The notes under the pieces: generated by a model
Seen by the model: only the letters and a program-made list of their open reading frames with translations
Databases searched by the model: none
Told to the model about the DNA's origin: nothing
Translations under genes and position numbers: made by a program
Assembly (NCBI GenBank): GCA_003255065.1
Contig: QAOA01007004.1
Location: forward strand, 125,634 to 189,633
Direction: 5' to 3'
DNA: 64,000 nucleotides
Origin: Cercis canadensis
Taxonomy: Eukaryota; Streptophyta; Magnoliopsida; Fabales; Fabaceae
In this document: positions 1 to 11,160 of the stretch, one piece after another
Layout: each line of letters opens with the position of its first letter
Numbering within the stretch: the stretch's first letter is position 1

Positions 1-1
1 G

Positions 2-3000
2 CTGCCACTTGTTATGTTGAACAGTGGCAAAAATACTTGGTTAATTGATAGTGGCTATACAAGTCACATGACTCATGATGCTAGTATCTTTAAGGACCTT
101 GATGACACTTACATTTCCAAGGTGAAGATAGGCAATGGAGAATATGTAGATGTCAAAGGGAAATGTGTTGTTGCTATTGAGAGACCTTCGGGTATAAAGC
201 TCATTGCTGATGTTCTTTTTGTGCCCGACATTAGCCAAAATTTGCTAAGTGTAGCACAAATGCTAGAAAGACATTATACCTTGCATTTTCAAGATATGTC
301 TTGCATTATATTTGACTATTTTGGTTGTGAGTTGATGACTGTTGAAATGAAAGATAAAAAAATTTCAATTAAGTGGATACAAGTTAGTAACCATGATAAC
401 TCATGTGTTGAAGATGACTCAGTTTTATGGCATAAAAGACTTGGCCATTTCAGCTACTCTACTTTAAAACATATGCATTCAAGTGAGTTAGTGTTAAACT
501 TGTCTGCCATTGGTGATAATGTTGAAGTTGTAATGTTTGGCAATATGGAAAACATACTAGATTACCTTTTTCAGATAGTACTTAAAAAGCTTATGAAAAG
601 TTGCAACTTATTCACTCTGATGTATGTGGCCTTATGAGTATTTCATCTCTAAATGGCAATATATATTTTTTGTTATTTATTGATGACTTCTATAGATGGT
701 GTTGGGTGTATTTCTTAAAACAAAAAGATGAAGTTTTGGATGTTTTCAAGAAATTTAAAGCTATGGTTAAGAAGCAAACTGGCTGCCATGTTAAAATACT
801 CATATCAAATAATGAAATTGAGTATACTTCTATGGAATTCAAGGCATTTTATGAGCAAGAAAGAATTCAGCATCAACTAATTGTTCCTTACACTCCTCAA
901 CAAAATGGAGTGAATGAAAGGAAAAATAGATCAATAATAGAAATGGCTAAATGTCTTTTGTTTGAGAAGGGCTTACCTAAAAGTTTTTGGGCTAAAGCAG
1001 TCAATACCTCAGTATACTTGCTAAATTTGCTACCCAAGAAAATCTTGAAAAGAAGAACTCCTTATGAAGTTTGGCATGAAACAAAGCCATCAGTTGAACA
1101 TCTCAAAATATTTGGTTGTGTGTGCTATGCGCATGTGCTTGATAAGAAGAGGACTAAACTTGATGAAAAGGCTGAAGTTGGAATTTTCTTGGGATATAGT
1201 AGCAATACCAAAGGGTACAGAGTTTATAGCTTGGAGACCAACAAAATTCTTGTTAGCAGGAATGTAAAATTTGATGAATTCTCCAAGTGGAATTGGGATA
1301 GAAATGAAGTTGAAAGGAGTGATAAGAGCCACATTGGGGGAAATATATTTCAAAAATAAGATGTAGCAGAAGTAGAGGTAGATGAAGATAATTATGATGA
1401 TATACTAGTAAGAGGAACCTTACCTCTCAAAGAAATTTATGAAAGATGCAATATAGCTTTCATTGGAACCTAAAGGCTATAAGGAGGCAGCAAGCAAAAA
1501 TGATTGGGAAGTTGCAATGCAAGAGGAGATGAACATGATTGAGAAAAATAGAACATGTACACTTGTTGACAAACCTCAAAATCAAAAAGTTCTTGGTGTT
1601 AAGTGGGTTTACAAAACCAAACTTAATACAAATGGCTCTATGAACAAACTTAAAGCAAGATTTGTTGTGAAAGGCTACTTTTAGCAGCATGGAGTTGATT
1701 TCTCAGAAACATTTTCTCCAGTAGCAAGGCATGACACTATTAAACTTCTAGTGGCTTTAACAGCAAAATTGGGTTGGAAAATTTACCATCTTGATGTGAA
1801 ATTTGCCTTTTTAAATGGGTTGCTAGAAGAAGATATTTTTGTTGAACAACCAGAAAGTTTTTTGGTTCCAAGAAGTGAAGACAAAGTGTACAAGCTTTAC
1901 AAAGCTCTTTATGGCTTGAAATAGGCTCCAAGAGCTTGACATAGAAAAATTGATTCTTACTTACTATAACAAGGATTCAAAAGAAGTGAGAGTGAAGCAA
2001 CTTTGTATGTGAAGAAAGCTGGAATTGAAGTTGATCTGATTGTGTCTCTTTATGTTGATGATTTGTTAGTCATAGGTGGAGATTCAAACTCTTTGAAGCA
2101 TTTCAAGCTAAATATATAGCAGAAGTTTGAAATGTATGATTTAGGTGAAATAAAGTATTTTCTTGGTATGGAAATTGAACAATGTAATACTGGTATTTTC
2201 ATTTCGCAAAAGAAATATGCTTGGGAACTTTTAAATAAGTTTCATATGGAGAGATCAAAGCATGTGTCCACTCCTCTTGTTGTGAATCAGAAGCTGTCAA
2301 ATAATGATGAAGATAGCAAAGCTTATGACTCACTTTATAGAAACATAATTGGAAGCCTATTGTACTTATCTGCTACCAGACCAGATGTAATGTTCTCTGC
2401 AAGTTTGCTTTCAAGATTCATGTACTCACTAAGTCAAGTTCATATGGGTGTAGCTAAGAGAGTTCTTAGGTACATTAGGGGAACTACTGATTTTGGCTTT
2501 TGGTATTTGAAGGATGAAAGTAATAAGCTTGAAGGCTATGCAGACAGTGACCATGGAGGAAGTGTAGATGATGCCAAAAGAACTTCAAGTTATTGTTTTT
2601 CATTTGGCAGTGGTGTTTTCTCATGGAATTCTAAGAAACAGGAAGTGGTGGTCTAATCAACAGCTGAAACTGAGTATATGTCAGCAGTAGGTGTTGCTAA
2701 TCAAGTCATTTGGCTCAGAAAAATCCTAGCAGATTTGGAGCAATACCAGAACGAAGCTACTACAATTTGGGTTGACAACAAATCAGCTATTGACATTGCC
2801 AAAAATCCTGTGCAACATGGCATAACCAAACACATAAACATCAAGTCTCATGCAGTTAGAGATTACGAAAGACTAGATGAAGTTAATATGGTGCATTGCA
2901 ATTCTAAAGACCAGATAGCAAACATCATAACCAAGGCTCTTCCTAGAGCCAGATTTGAATTACTAAGAGCAAAGCTTGGAGTCTTTAAGAAAAATCTCAA

Positions 3001-3013
3001 GGAAAAGTGTTAG
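2..3013 (+). pseudogene. Copia gag-pol remnant (PR-IN-RT-RH)
   Basis: The order of domains is Copia-like. The aspartic protease motif LIDSG lies near 41-55, followed by SGYTSHMTHD where the sister copies have SGCTSH. A GAG-pre-integrase motif (LWHKRLGHFSY) lies near 427-459 and an integrase core (YTPQQNGVNERKNRS) near 890-935. The reverse transcriptase box LYVDDLLV is near 2050, and RNase H motifs (YADSDHGGS; VDNKSAI) lie near 2540 and 2775. Breaks visible include TGA at 635, TAA at 1357, a frame change near 1460, TAG at 1682, TAG at 1921 and TAG at 2654. The second half of the integrase zinc motif (CDVC in the sister copies) is scrambled around 525-545. The final Cys codon and TAG stop (3008-3013) lie inside the LTR. 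Confidence 0.9.
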
Positions 3014-3364
3014 ACTATGAGATTTTTTCTAAGTACTCTAAGCTAAGAAAATATTTTGTTTTGTTTATGCATAAAATCTGCTATGTTATCTTGTTAGTTG
3101 TAGATGTATGGTAATGCTTGTTTGTGAGAAAAAATCTATCAGGTTTGGTATGGACCAAAACCTGCTTATACTGTAGCTTAAACCAACTATTTACTATTGG
3201 TATTTTGTATATATAGCAGCAAATGAATGAATCTCGTTTTAGAACCTTTCAACCATAAAAAAAAAAAANCCTTTCAACCAAAAAAAAAAAAAAAAAAAAA
3301 GACTTATGTTACTTTGTTTTTTTGTTGTTTTTTTTGTTATTCCTCCTCCTCTGATTGTGTAACA
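3008..3364 (+). repeat. 3' LTR of the left-edge Copia element
   Basis: It starts TGTTAGACTATGAG and ends TGTGTAACA, the same ends as the LTRs at 41852, 46156 and the inverted pair at 24393 and 28772. It is longer than the others (about 310-320 bases) because a short stretch around CCTTTCAACCA plus poly(A) is doubled on either side of the N at 3269, which looks like an assembly join. AATAT follows directly. Confidence 0.92.
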
Positions 3365-3403
3365 AATATTTCACCCTCTGTGTCACTTTTGTACTCGCGC
3401 TGA
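3365..3403 (+). pseudogene. 3' tail of a LecRK gene severed by the Copia insertion
   Basis: Right after the LTR end and the AATAT duplication, the sequence reads in frame as a short tail ending SLLYSR and then TGA (3401-3403). LecRK-2 ends in the matching SLLHSR at 20763 with near-identical DNA (compare 3371-3403 with 20731-20763). This identifies the fragment as the original C-terminus of another LecRK copy whose body would lie left of the window, beyond the 5' part of the Copia element. Only 39 bases remain here and the flank soon diverges from that of LecRK-2. Confidence 0.85.
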
Positions 3404-4169
3404 AGTTGATCTTAGTTTGTGACGATGCCTGGTTTGGACTGGTATTCTGAAGGTAAACAAGTTGGACTGGACGTATAATACATGCACAACAATAGAGGGT
3501 CAAGAGTCAGGTGATGATACCCGAGCTCCGATGTCTAAGTTAGCACAGTTCGAACTAGACGATATAGGAGATGCTGAGATTAAGCAAGAGTCCTTATACC
3601 CAAGGAACTAAATGTCGTGTCGTTTCGTACGAAACGCACAAAATATTTCCATTTCCTTCATGCACGACATGACACGCAGGTGCAGTTCAGAAATTCTCCT
3701 GTTTCCATGGAAACATGCAGGTGTCGGTGCATTTCGGTGGAAACTGACAAAGACACATGAAATTTCCAGCTGGGTATCGAAACATACTGAAACAGACAGA
3801 AATCACAGAATGAATGAACAGATAAGCAAATTATGCATGGTAGGTGCCCAACGTCTTCGGTCATTCCTTTGGCTACTGGGTCATTCCTTTGGCTACTGGG
3901 TTGCATGGCACCCATGTGGTGAAGGCTGGTTCATCCGAGTTTGTGGCATAATTCCTGAGTTATTGGTAATGAGTTATGACTGTAATCCCATAGAGGCATA
4001 GAGCACTAGCTGTTGTGGCCTGACCTACATGTCATAGTTGGCCATCACAAACACAAAAACGTACTTTCGCACTGAGCACCGATCGCAAAGCCATAACAGA
4101 GAGACCCCGGGAGAGAAAGAGCTTCCGGTCTCTCAACTATGGCAAATAATCAAGCGGAGGACGACGACG
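3404..4169. other. Intergenic, no gene supported
   Basis: I see no coding similarity here. Two local structures are present: a perfect 16-base palindrome (CGTTTCGTACGAAACG, 3621-3636) and an exact 20-base tandem duplication (3861-3880 and 3881-3900). The stretch near 3518-3545, read on the - strand, resembles the CATCGGAGCTC region of the possible LTR fragment at 13590-13870, so an LTR remnant is possible here. Confidence 0.5.
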
Positions 4170-4955
4170 ACGAGAGTTTTGGTGACTTCAAGCTTCGCTC
4201 TTCCCTTGCATGCTTGGCTACTGTCGAATCTTCGGGAGGACTGGGGTCAAGGTGGTTTTAGTTGGAATCTTACTTACGGTGTGGCCTTACACTCTCTTTG
4301 GGCTTCTGAGAATGCTTTTGTTTTCGACGGTGATTGTGCAACAGATACCGTCGAGTTGTGTAGAAGCAACAACCAAGGACCAAGCCACTTCACCAAGCAT
4401 CACACCCAGCCACGTAAACCAGCAGCAACAACTTCTGATATGAAGCTTATCGTGATTCACAGTCTGCTTTTAAGAGTCTCTCTAGCCAGGTTCTCGTGGG
4501 TAGAAGGCATCTCCAGTTTTTCTCCAAGATTTCTGGTTTGCTGCATAAGGAGTGGCACGTTATGTTGAACCACGTAGGCAGAAAAGGAAACTGTTGCGCT
4601 GATTGGTTGGCGAACTATAGTTTGAATCAACCTTTGGGTGCCATGCAACTAACGTCCCCTCCGCATGCGTTAACTCTGATGGTTCTAGGTTTCAGAGTTT
4701 CAGAGTTGAGGATGGGAGCTTGTTATAAAGGACGTGTTTAGAGAGAGCAATGCATGCGGTGATGCCTTAGCTAGGAAGGGGCATGTGGCCTCGTTTTGTG
4801 TTGTTCAGTTCTTTGTTTGTCCTTTGTGTATTAGGTAGCTTTTGCTTGGGGATTTTTTGGGTGTTTCGACGGCTAGAGTAGTCCCTGGGTAGTTTCTGCA
4901 CTTTGCTTTTGTTGGGCTCTTGCCCCATTGTTCAACCAAAAAGAAAAAAAAAAAG
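4170..4955 (+). mobile_element. LINE (non-LTR retrotransposon) 3' end with RNase H remnant
   Basis: Pieces in different frames match the C-terminus of plant LINE ORF2. One is a WLLSNL...W segment with LWASENAFVFDG near 4205-4340. Next is a segment containing RDSQSAFKSLSS near 4450-4485, then the RNase H-like motif HVGRKGNCCADWLANYS near 4570-4620. A second RNase H-like motif, FRESNACGDALARKGH, lies near 4735-4785. The 3' end has the TTGGGCTCTTGCCCC-type tail and an A-rich tract (4937-4955). The two RNase H motifs side by side suggest two overlapping remnants or an internal duplication. No reverse transcriptase is present, so the copy is 5' truncated and dead. Confidence 0.7.
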
Positions 4956-5969
4956 ATAAGCAAAAGCAAACTGAAAAAGAATCAAAAGCAACCCAAAAAA
5001 AAGAAAAGATGTGACAATTTATATCACAATTCATGAATGAGAAAGGACAATAATTGGTAAAGTTAAATAAAAACAAAAGACACGGTTTGACTCCATTATT
5101 TCTCAACCTTCACTCCACCAATCTTCAACTTGGTTGTGCAAAATAGAGAAAAAATTTGAAGCTGCCCAGCTGCATTTTCCACTGAAAGTTAATTTCTCTG
5201 CCTGAAGGTTAGTCTTTTCTAGCCCTCTTGATCTTGTATTTTCTAGCCCTCTAATTTGTGATTTCTGGTTATCTTTCCTCTTGGTATTGGGTCTTATTCT
5301 ATCTTAAACTCAGATTAGGAAGAGTGCCCTTGAACTAAAAATCAATCATAATAAACAATACAAAAAAAAAATGTCTTCTCGTTAGTCTTCTCTAGATGAA
5401 GTAATGCATATCTGTCTTAAAAGAAATAGAAAATTACTGGAAGTGGTGCACATGGTTTCTCTTTCATACTATTTTTTTTTAAGTTTTAGTCGCAAGTGAC
5501 AAGCTTCATGTTGGAAGCTTTTTATTTGATGAAAATTTGGTGAGAGCTAGTGAGTAAAAACTGATTTCTTTGCTTGTTGTTGATATAATTACCATAGAGG
5601 ATTCTAAATTTCTAATTGTGCACCATGAATTTTCTTTGTACTATTCCTTTCTTTAGTTATGCTTTTCCACTATTGATTAGATTGTTTTAGAGCAACAAAT
5701 AAGAGAATAAAGTTCTATGTCATATTTAAATAAATCATATTTTCATTTTACTTTAGAAACATGTAGATAAAGACTCGTAGCCCCATTTGAAGTACTTTGG
5801 GAACTTGAAGCAATGAGCTACAAATTTTTGATGCTGAAGTTTTATAAATGCTCTCATTTGTTATTTTCATGGTATTTTGGATGAAAAAAAATAGAATGAT
5901 TATCTTAAGCTATAGAGTTTAGTTTATTTTTTAGTTACATATTTGTATTATTATTTTTGGGATACAGGT
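4956..5969 (+). other. Possible leader and 5' intron of the BED/hAT gene
   Basis: No protein-coding signal is seen. A plausible 5' untranslated exon ends at CTGAAG (5207) before a GTTAGT donor (5208). A T-rich stretch ends in GATACAG (5961-5967), two bases before the ATG at 5970. This would be an intron of about 760 bases in the leader of the next gene. It rests on splice-site pattern only. Confidence 0.4.
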
Positions 5970-7677
5970 ATGAGTTCAAGTAGGGGGAAAGAAATATTAA
6001 TAGAGGAAGATCCAAAGGAGAAAAAAAAGAGAAAAACAGATCCTAGTTGGACTTATGGAGAAATGTTAGGTGGAAATAGACAACATGTACAATGCAATTT
6101 TTGTCATAAAATAATGAAAGGTGGTGGTGTGACTAGATTGAAGCAACACTTAGCTGGGGGTTATCCCAATGTTGAGAAATGTGAAAAATGTCCTTTAGAA
6201 ATTTCTAAGAAAATGAGAAAACTTTTGAAGGGCAAAAAGAAAGAGAATGAACAATTAGCTACTGCAAGAGCTGAAATGAGGGAAAATCTAATGGGTGGAG
6301 CTAGAAGAAGAGCTGGCATTGAAGAGATATCATCTGAAGATTCAGATGATGATATGACAATTCGAGAGAAAGAAGAGTTAGAATATGCAAAACAGATATC
6401 TATTGAAGATATACACAGGGCAGAAAGAGGACATCAATATGGTCATTTTCAACCAATATCAAAGAAAGGAAAAAGACCTTTTTTTCGTAGTGAAAGTGTA
6501 AAAGAGTCTACAAGCAAAATCTTTAGCAAAAAAAAAGAAAAGGGTCCAACCAAGGAAGAGATGAATCCTTCAATATATCGCCAACGAGATGTTTATCAAC
6601 AAAAGTTGCACCATTTGTGGAATCCCAAAAAATGGGCAAAGTCAGCAAAGCAAGCAATTGGTAAATTCTTTATTTATCAAAATATTCCACCAAACAAAGC
6701 CCAGGGTCCTTTTTATGATATCATGATTGATGAAATTGCACGTGCGGGTGTTGGGGTGCAAGGTCCTACTCCTTATGATATTGGTGGCCCAATTCTTGAT
6801 GATGAAATAGAAGAGATAAAAGAATACATAGAAAATTTTAAGAAGAAATGGGCAATTTATGGTGTCACAATTATGTGCGATGGTTGGCAATCTATATCCC
6901 GTTTAGCAATCATAAACTTTTTGATCTACTGTGATGGGAGAATAGTTTTTCACAAGTCAATTAATACAAGTGGAAGAGAAAAAGATGCCAATTATATTTT
7001 TAGCTTGATGGACCAAGTGGTTGAAGAGATCGGTGAAACTAATGTTGTGCAAAGCATTACAGATAATGCATCTGCATACAAGAAGGCTGGTGAGTTATTG
7101 ATGCAAAAGAGACCACACTTGTATTGGATTTCTTGTGCTGCTCATTCTCTTGATCTAATATTGCATGATTTTGCAAAATTTAAAGAAGTTGAGAAGGTTT
7201 TGGAAGATGCTAAAAGGTGCACCAATTTTATTTACAATCATTCCAAAATTCTTCACATGATAAGAACCTATTGCACAGGAGAGTTGATTAGACCTGCTCA
7301 AACACGGTTTGCAACCAATTATATTGCTCTTGCAAGTCTTATGGAGCAGAAAAATGGGCTGCCAAGAATGGTTACTTCAGATGAATGGTATAGGAATTCA
7401 GCTAATAAGGATTCAGCTGGAGCACGAGTTCATGCCACTATACTAGATCCAAATTTTTGGAAGAATGTTAAGAAAATTGTTGATATACATATACCAATTG
7501 CTAAAGTTCTAAAGCTGGTTGATGGAGAAAAACAAGCTACAATGCCATATGTTTATGCAGCAATGTGCAAAGCAAGATCAACAATTCAAGAGATGGCTCC
7601 TAAGTCAGGCAAAAAGTATCTTGATATGATTGACTATCGTTGGCATAAACAAATAATCAGTGATATTCATATGGCAG
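5970..7677 (+). CDS. BED zinc-finger/DUF659 hAT-type transposase-like protein, C-terminus missing
   Basis: The open frame has about 569 exonic codons without a stop. Residues about 20-80 form a BED finger (CNFCHK, then KQHLAGG and EKCEKC). A charged linker follows, then a DUF659/hAT core near residues 260-410 with MCDGW, ITDNASAYKKAG and SCAAHSLDLIL, where the Asp residues match hAT catalytic positions. The reading ends at ISDIHMAG followed by GGTATT, a good splice donor; relatives continue with an exon carrying the hAT dimerisation domain. That exon is absent, because from about 7738 the sequence is the LecRK flank module also seen at 30133 and 51855. The ATG at 5970 is preferred to one at 5943 because a probable acceptor lies between them. 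It is a truncated hAT element or a domesticated derivative. Confidence 0.75.
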
Positions 7678-7738
7678 GTATTAAATATTTGATTATACAT
7701 TTTTATTTATGTTATTTTTGTAATACATTCATATTTAG

Positions 7739-8400
7739 TTTCCTAAAACGTCCTTGTGTTTAATGATACTCTTGAAGAAAGGGAACTTCTCCATTACCTT
7801 TATCAAGTAAAACAAGGCGTTGACTTGACGTTCTCCAAGAATTTAAAAATGACCAAGTTCTTCCCATCAATTGGATAAAATTTTCCTCAAAATTCTTGGG
7901 TTCTTTATTAGTCTTAAGTGGGGGGCAAGGTCTTTAGTAGTCTCCATCAAAGACTTAGAAAAACTCCACGAGATCATTCGTACAAAAAATATTTAACATA
8001 TATGATAATCATATAATTTGAAAAGTATTTTGATCATTTTAAAAGATTATTGATCATAACAAATCAGGCACTTAGAAATATCTATTTTTACTCAAAGAAA
8101 ACGGTATAACTTAAAAGATTATGGTTTTAAAAGCAGATAATGTTCAAATCAGTTCAAAAACTAGCATTCTGATATAAGAAAATTTTATCTTTCTCTAAAA
8201 ACTTAAATAAATCTGGAGCTGCAGCTAATCAAGTCAAAAGAGATTTGCTTGTTTGATCATAATCATATTAAGACATAAAGGACTCATATTGGATTGAAGG
8301 AAGATTTTTAAAATTTTATTTATCTTAAGGAACCATAAGCTGTTTATTTCTTTGTTAAAATATAAAATGATAACAATATATAAAAGTGCTCTTTCTTTAA
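7739..8400. repeat. LecRK 5' flank module, copy at LecRK-1
   Basis: The segment starting at CCTAAAACGTCCTTGTG matches 30133-30330 and 51855-52140 with small indels, in the same order and orientation. At its left edge it abruptly replaces the intron of the hAT-type gene. It contains no gene. It reads as duplicated upstream sequence that moved with LecRK-1 and its relatives. Confidence 0.75.
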
Positions 8401-8521
8401 AGTCAAAGGAAGGAATGAGTAAACATTGGCCAGCTATGAAGCATATTAAGTAATTGCAATCCTTCATTTCCCTTTTAATGCCATCCCGCAAGTTTCTGCA
8501 GAATCAAGCTAGCTCCCAACA
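8401..8521 (+). promoter_or_regulatory. Conserved proximal upstream block of LecRK-1
   Basis: The core GAGTAAACATTGGC followed by GGCTATG-like sequence, a CTTCATTTCC stretch, and ATGCCAT..GCAAGTTTCTGCA just before the start codon is shared with the other LecRK copies at 18545, 22540, 39725 and 52297. Conservation suggests core promoter plus 5' leader, but no classical TATA box at fixed spacing could be assigned with confidence. Confidence 0.55.
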
Positions 8522-10573
8522 ATGTCTCTCTGCAACTCCAAAACCATGTATATGAAGCAGTTTCCAAACCTTAATTCCCCCTTTCAATTCTTCACCATGT
8601 TCATGTCCATTTCCTTCCTTTTGATCATCCCAAATGCAACTTCTTTATACTTCAACTTCCCAAGCTTTAGTCCCAATGATAAAAGCATAATTTATCAAAG
8701 AGACGCAATCCCTCCAAGTGCTGAATACCCAGTGATTCAGCTGACTAAAAACCCGGTTCGTTGTGGTCGAGCCATATATAACCAATCAATGCAACTTTAT
8801 GACAAAACCACAAGGAAGCTCACAGATTTCACTACCCATTTCTCCTTTGTCATTAATTCACAGAACCGCTCTATTTATGCAGATGGCTTTGCATTCTTCC
8901 TTGCGCCAAATGGTTCCCGTTTGCCTGATAACACCACAGATGGTAGCGCTATGTGTCTTACACTTGATAATCAGCAAGTAAACTCAACAGCCTATCGATT
9001 TGTTGCAGTGGAATTTGATATCTTTTATAACGGTGGGTGGGATCTTATCAATGGGACACATGTGGGTGTGGATATCAATACCATGAAATCTGTTGCCAAT
9101 GAGACATGGGAAGCCAAAGCCAATATCATGGCAGGGAATCTCAATGAGGCTCAAATCAGTTACAATTCTAGTTCACAAAATTTAAGTGTTGTTTTCACTG
9201 GTTCTAGAAATAATACAACAATTGAGCAACATCTTCATTACATAGTTGATTTGAGAATTTATCTTCCGGAAAGGGTTGCTTTTGGCTTCTCAGGTTCCAC
9301 AGGAGCTTATGCTGCTGTATCTGAAATCCATTCGTGGAATTTTAGCTCAAGTCTGGAAATACAAGAGCACACTCAGGAGCCAGTTTCAGTATCTCAAACC
9401 AATAGCAAAGTAGGACTAGCAGTGGGGTTGGGCGTTGGCGGGTTAGCGTTAATTGTAGTGTTGGGTTTGATTTCTTTTGGCTTGTGGAAGAGATGGAAGA
9501 AAAAGAATGAAGAGGAAGATCAAGGGTCTGATGAATACATGGAGGACGATTTTGAAAGCGGGACAGGACCCCACAAGTATTCATACGCTGAATTGGCATC
9601 TGCAGCAAATAATTTCAAAGATGAGCAGAAGCTAGGACAGGGAGGATTTGGGGGTGTTTATAAAGGTTTTCTTAAAGTTTCTAACTCCTATGTTGCTATT
9701 AAGAGGGTATCAGAGAACTCTAGACAAGGGAGGAAGGAGTTTGCATCAGAAGTAAGAATTATTAGCCGATTAAGGCACCGAAACTTAGTTCAGCTGATCG
9801 GTTGGTGCCATGAAAGGAAACAGCTCTTGCTCGTTTATGAGTATATGCCAAATAGAAGCTTAGATTTTCATCTTTTCAAGGAGGAAAGCCTATTGACATG
9901 GGAAGTGAGATACAAAATTGCTCAAGGCCTAGCCTCTGCACTGCTATACTTGCATGAAGAATGGGAACAATGTGTTGTGCATAGAGACATCAAATCAAGC
10001 AACATAATGCTAGATTCAAACTTCAATGCAAGACTAGGGGATTTCGGGTTAGCTAGGCTTGTGGACCATGCAAAAGGTTCACAAACTACAGCTTTGGCAG
10101 GGACTTTAGGCTACATGGCTCCGGAATGCACTACCACAGGGAGGGCTAGTAAGAAAACAGATGTTTATGGTTTTGGAGTTGTTGCTTTGGAGATAGCTTG
10201 TGGAAGAAAACCAATCAACAACAACGCTCCAGATAATGAAATCAGCATGGTGGAGTGGGTTTGGGAGCTATATGGAAAAGGGAGAATCCTTGAAGCAGCT
10301 GATCCAAGACTAAGTGGAGATTTTGAGCAACATCAAATGAAATGCTTGATGATTGTTGGTCTTTGGTGTGCTCACCCTGATCATTATAGTAGGCCATCAA
10401 TAAGGCAAGCAATTCAAGTGCTTAACTTCGAAGCTCCATTGCCAAATCTTCCTTCTAGTTTGCCGGAACTAATATATATTGAGCTTCCGTTGGTAGGCTA
10501 TGATCAGAACACTAATTCCGACACAAATTCTTTTGGCATCACCACATCTTCTGATAATATTGTTAGACTATGA
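8522..10573 (+). CDS. LecRK-1: L-type lectin receptor kinase (clade IX-like)
   Basis: A single uninterrupted 683-codon frame, intronless as usual for this family. Residues 1 to about 41 are an N-terminal signal sequence. The legume-lectin domain spans about 42-280, with the metal-site region VAVEFDIFYN (E164, D166) and HVGVDIN (H180). One membrane span covers about 297-320 and is followed by a KRWKKK stop-transfer. The kinase has the glycine loop LGQGGFGGVYKG (from 371), Lys394 in VAIK, HRD at 487-489, DFG at 507-509 and APE; it is an RD Ser/Thr kinase. HEEWEQCVVHRDIKSSN resembles Arabidopsis LecRK-IX proteins. The last codons and the TGA come from a Copia LTR that begins at 10561. The ligand cannot be told from sequence. 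Confidence 0.93.
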   Translation: MSLCNSKTMYMKQFPNLNSPFQFFTMFMSISFLLIIPNATSLYFNFPSFSPNDKSIIYQRDAIPPSAEYPVIQLTKNPVRCGRAIYNQSMQLYDKTTRKLTDFTTHFSFVINSQNRSIYADGFAFFLAPNGSRLPDNTTDGSAMCLTLDNQQVNSTAYRFVAVEFDIFYNGGWDLINGTHVGVDINTMKSVANETWEAKANIMAGNLNEAQISYNSSSQNLSVVFTGSRNNTTIEQHLHYIVDLRIYLPERVAFGFSGSTGAYAAVSEIHSWNFSSSLEIQEHTQEPVSVSQTNSKVGLAVGLGVGGLALIVVLGLISFGLWKRWKKKNEEEDQGSDEYMEDDFESGTGPHKYSYAELASAANNFKDEQKLGQGGFGGVYKGFLKVSNSYVAIKRVSENSRQGRKEFASEVRIISRLRHRNLVQLIGWCHERKQLLLVYEYMPNRSLDFHLFKEESLLTWEVRYKIAQGLASALLYLHEEWEQCVVHRDIKSSNIMLDSNFNARLGDFGLARLVDHAKGSQTTALAGTLGYMAPECTTTGRASKKTDVYGFGVVALEIACGRKPINNNAPDNEISMVEWVWELYGKGRILEAADPRLSGDFEQHQMKCLMIVGLWCAHPDHYSRPSIRQAIQVLNFEAPLPNLPSSLPELIYIELPLVGYDQNTNSDTNSFGITTSSDNIVRL

Positions 10574-10828
10574 GATTTTTTCTATGTACTTTAAGCTAAG
10601 AAAATATTTTGTCTTGTTTTTGCGTAAAATCTGATATTCTATCTTGTTAGTTGTAGATGAATGGTAATGTTTGTTTGTGGGAAAAAATTTGTCAGGTTTG
10701 GTATAGACCAAAACCTGCTCTTACTGTAGCTCAAACCAACTATATATTGTTGGTATTTTGTATATATAGCAGCAAATGAATGAATCTCATTTTAGAACTT
10801 TTCAGCCATAAAAAAAGACTTATGTTAA
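10561..10828 (+). repeat. Truncated Copia LTR fused to the 3' end of LecRK-1
   Basis: It starts TGTTAGACTATGAG directly after AATAT and matches the LTR at 3008-3364 through ...AAAAAGACTTATGTTA. It then stops short of the usual TCCTCCTCCTCTAATTGTGTAACA end. The rest of the element is absent, so this is a solo or truncated LTR. It supplies the LecRK-1 stop codon (TGA 10571-10573) and the 3' untranslated region. Confidence 0.92.
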
Positions 10829-11160
10829 GGGCTTGTTTAAAAGTGTTTTTGTTTTTTAGTTTTTAAAAACTATGTTTAAAAGTTGTTCTGCAAAATAAAA
10901 GTATAAAAAAAATCTGTTTGATAAACTGTTTTGAAAACAGTTTTTAAATAGCAAATAACAAAAAACTTGCTTGGTAAAATTGTTTTGAGNAAAAGTTGTT
11001 CTGCAAAATAAAAGTATAAAAAAAATCTGTTTGATAAACTGTTTTGAAAACAGTTTTTAAATAGCAAATAACAAAAAACTTGCTTGGTAAAATTGTTTTG
11101 AGAACAAGTTTTGAAAACAAAAAAATAGAAAACTCACTTGATATGAGAACATTTTTTTTT
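10829..11160. repeat. 112-base direct duplication around an N
   Basis: Positions 10878-10989 and 10991-11102 are the same 112-base sequence by eye, separated by a single N at 10990. This is the signature of a contig join with unmerged overlapping ends, so the second copy may not exist in the genome. The underlying sequence is AT-rich with TTTTGAAAACAGTTTTTAAA motifs and may come from a small hAT-like element, but no terminal repeats are clear. Confidence 0.75.

Larger units (their letters stand above)
1..3364 (+). mobile_element. Ty1/Copia retrotransposon, 3' part, degenerate
   Basis: This is the right-hand portion of a Copia element that enters from the left edge. It runs from the protease region through integrase, reverse transcriptase and RNase H into the 3' LTR (3008-3364). 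It belongs to the same family as the copies at 24393-29077 and 41852-47135, which align to it along their length. The 5-base sequence AATAT directly follows the LTR (3365-3369), and behind it comes the last part of a LecRK reading frame. The element therefore sits inside the C-terminal tail of a LecRK gene whose body is outside the window. Several stop codons and frame breaks make it non-autonomous. Confidence 0.93.

Noticed and set aside
3612-4001. 129-codon frame on the + strand
   Set aside because: No motif is recognised. It contains an exact 20-base tandem duplication and a palindrome, and looks non-coding.
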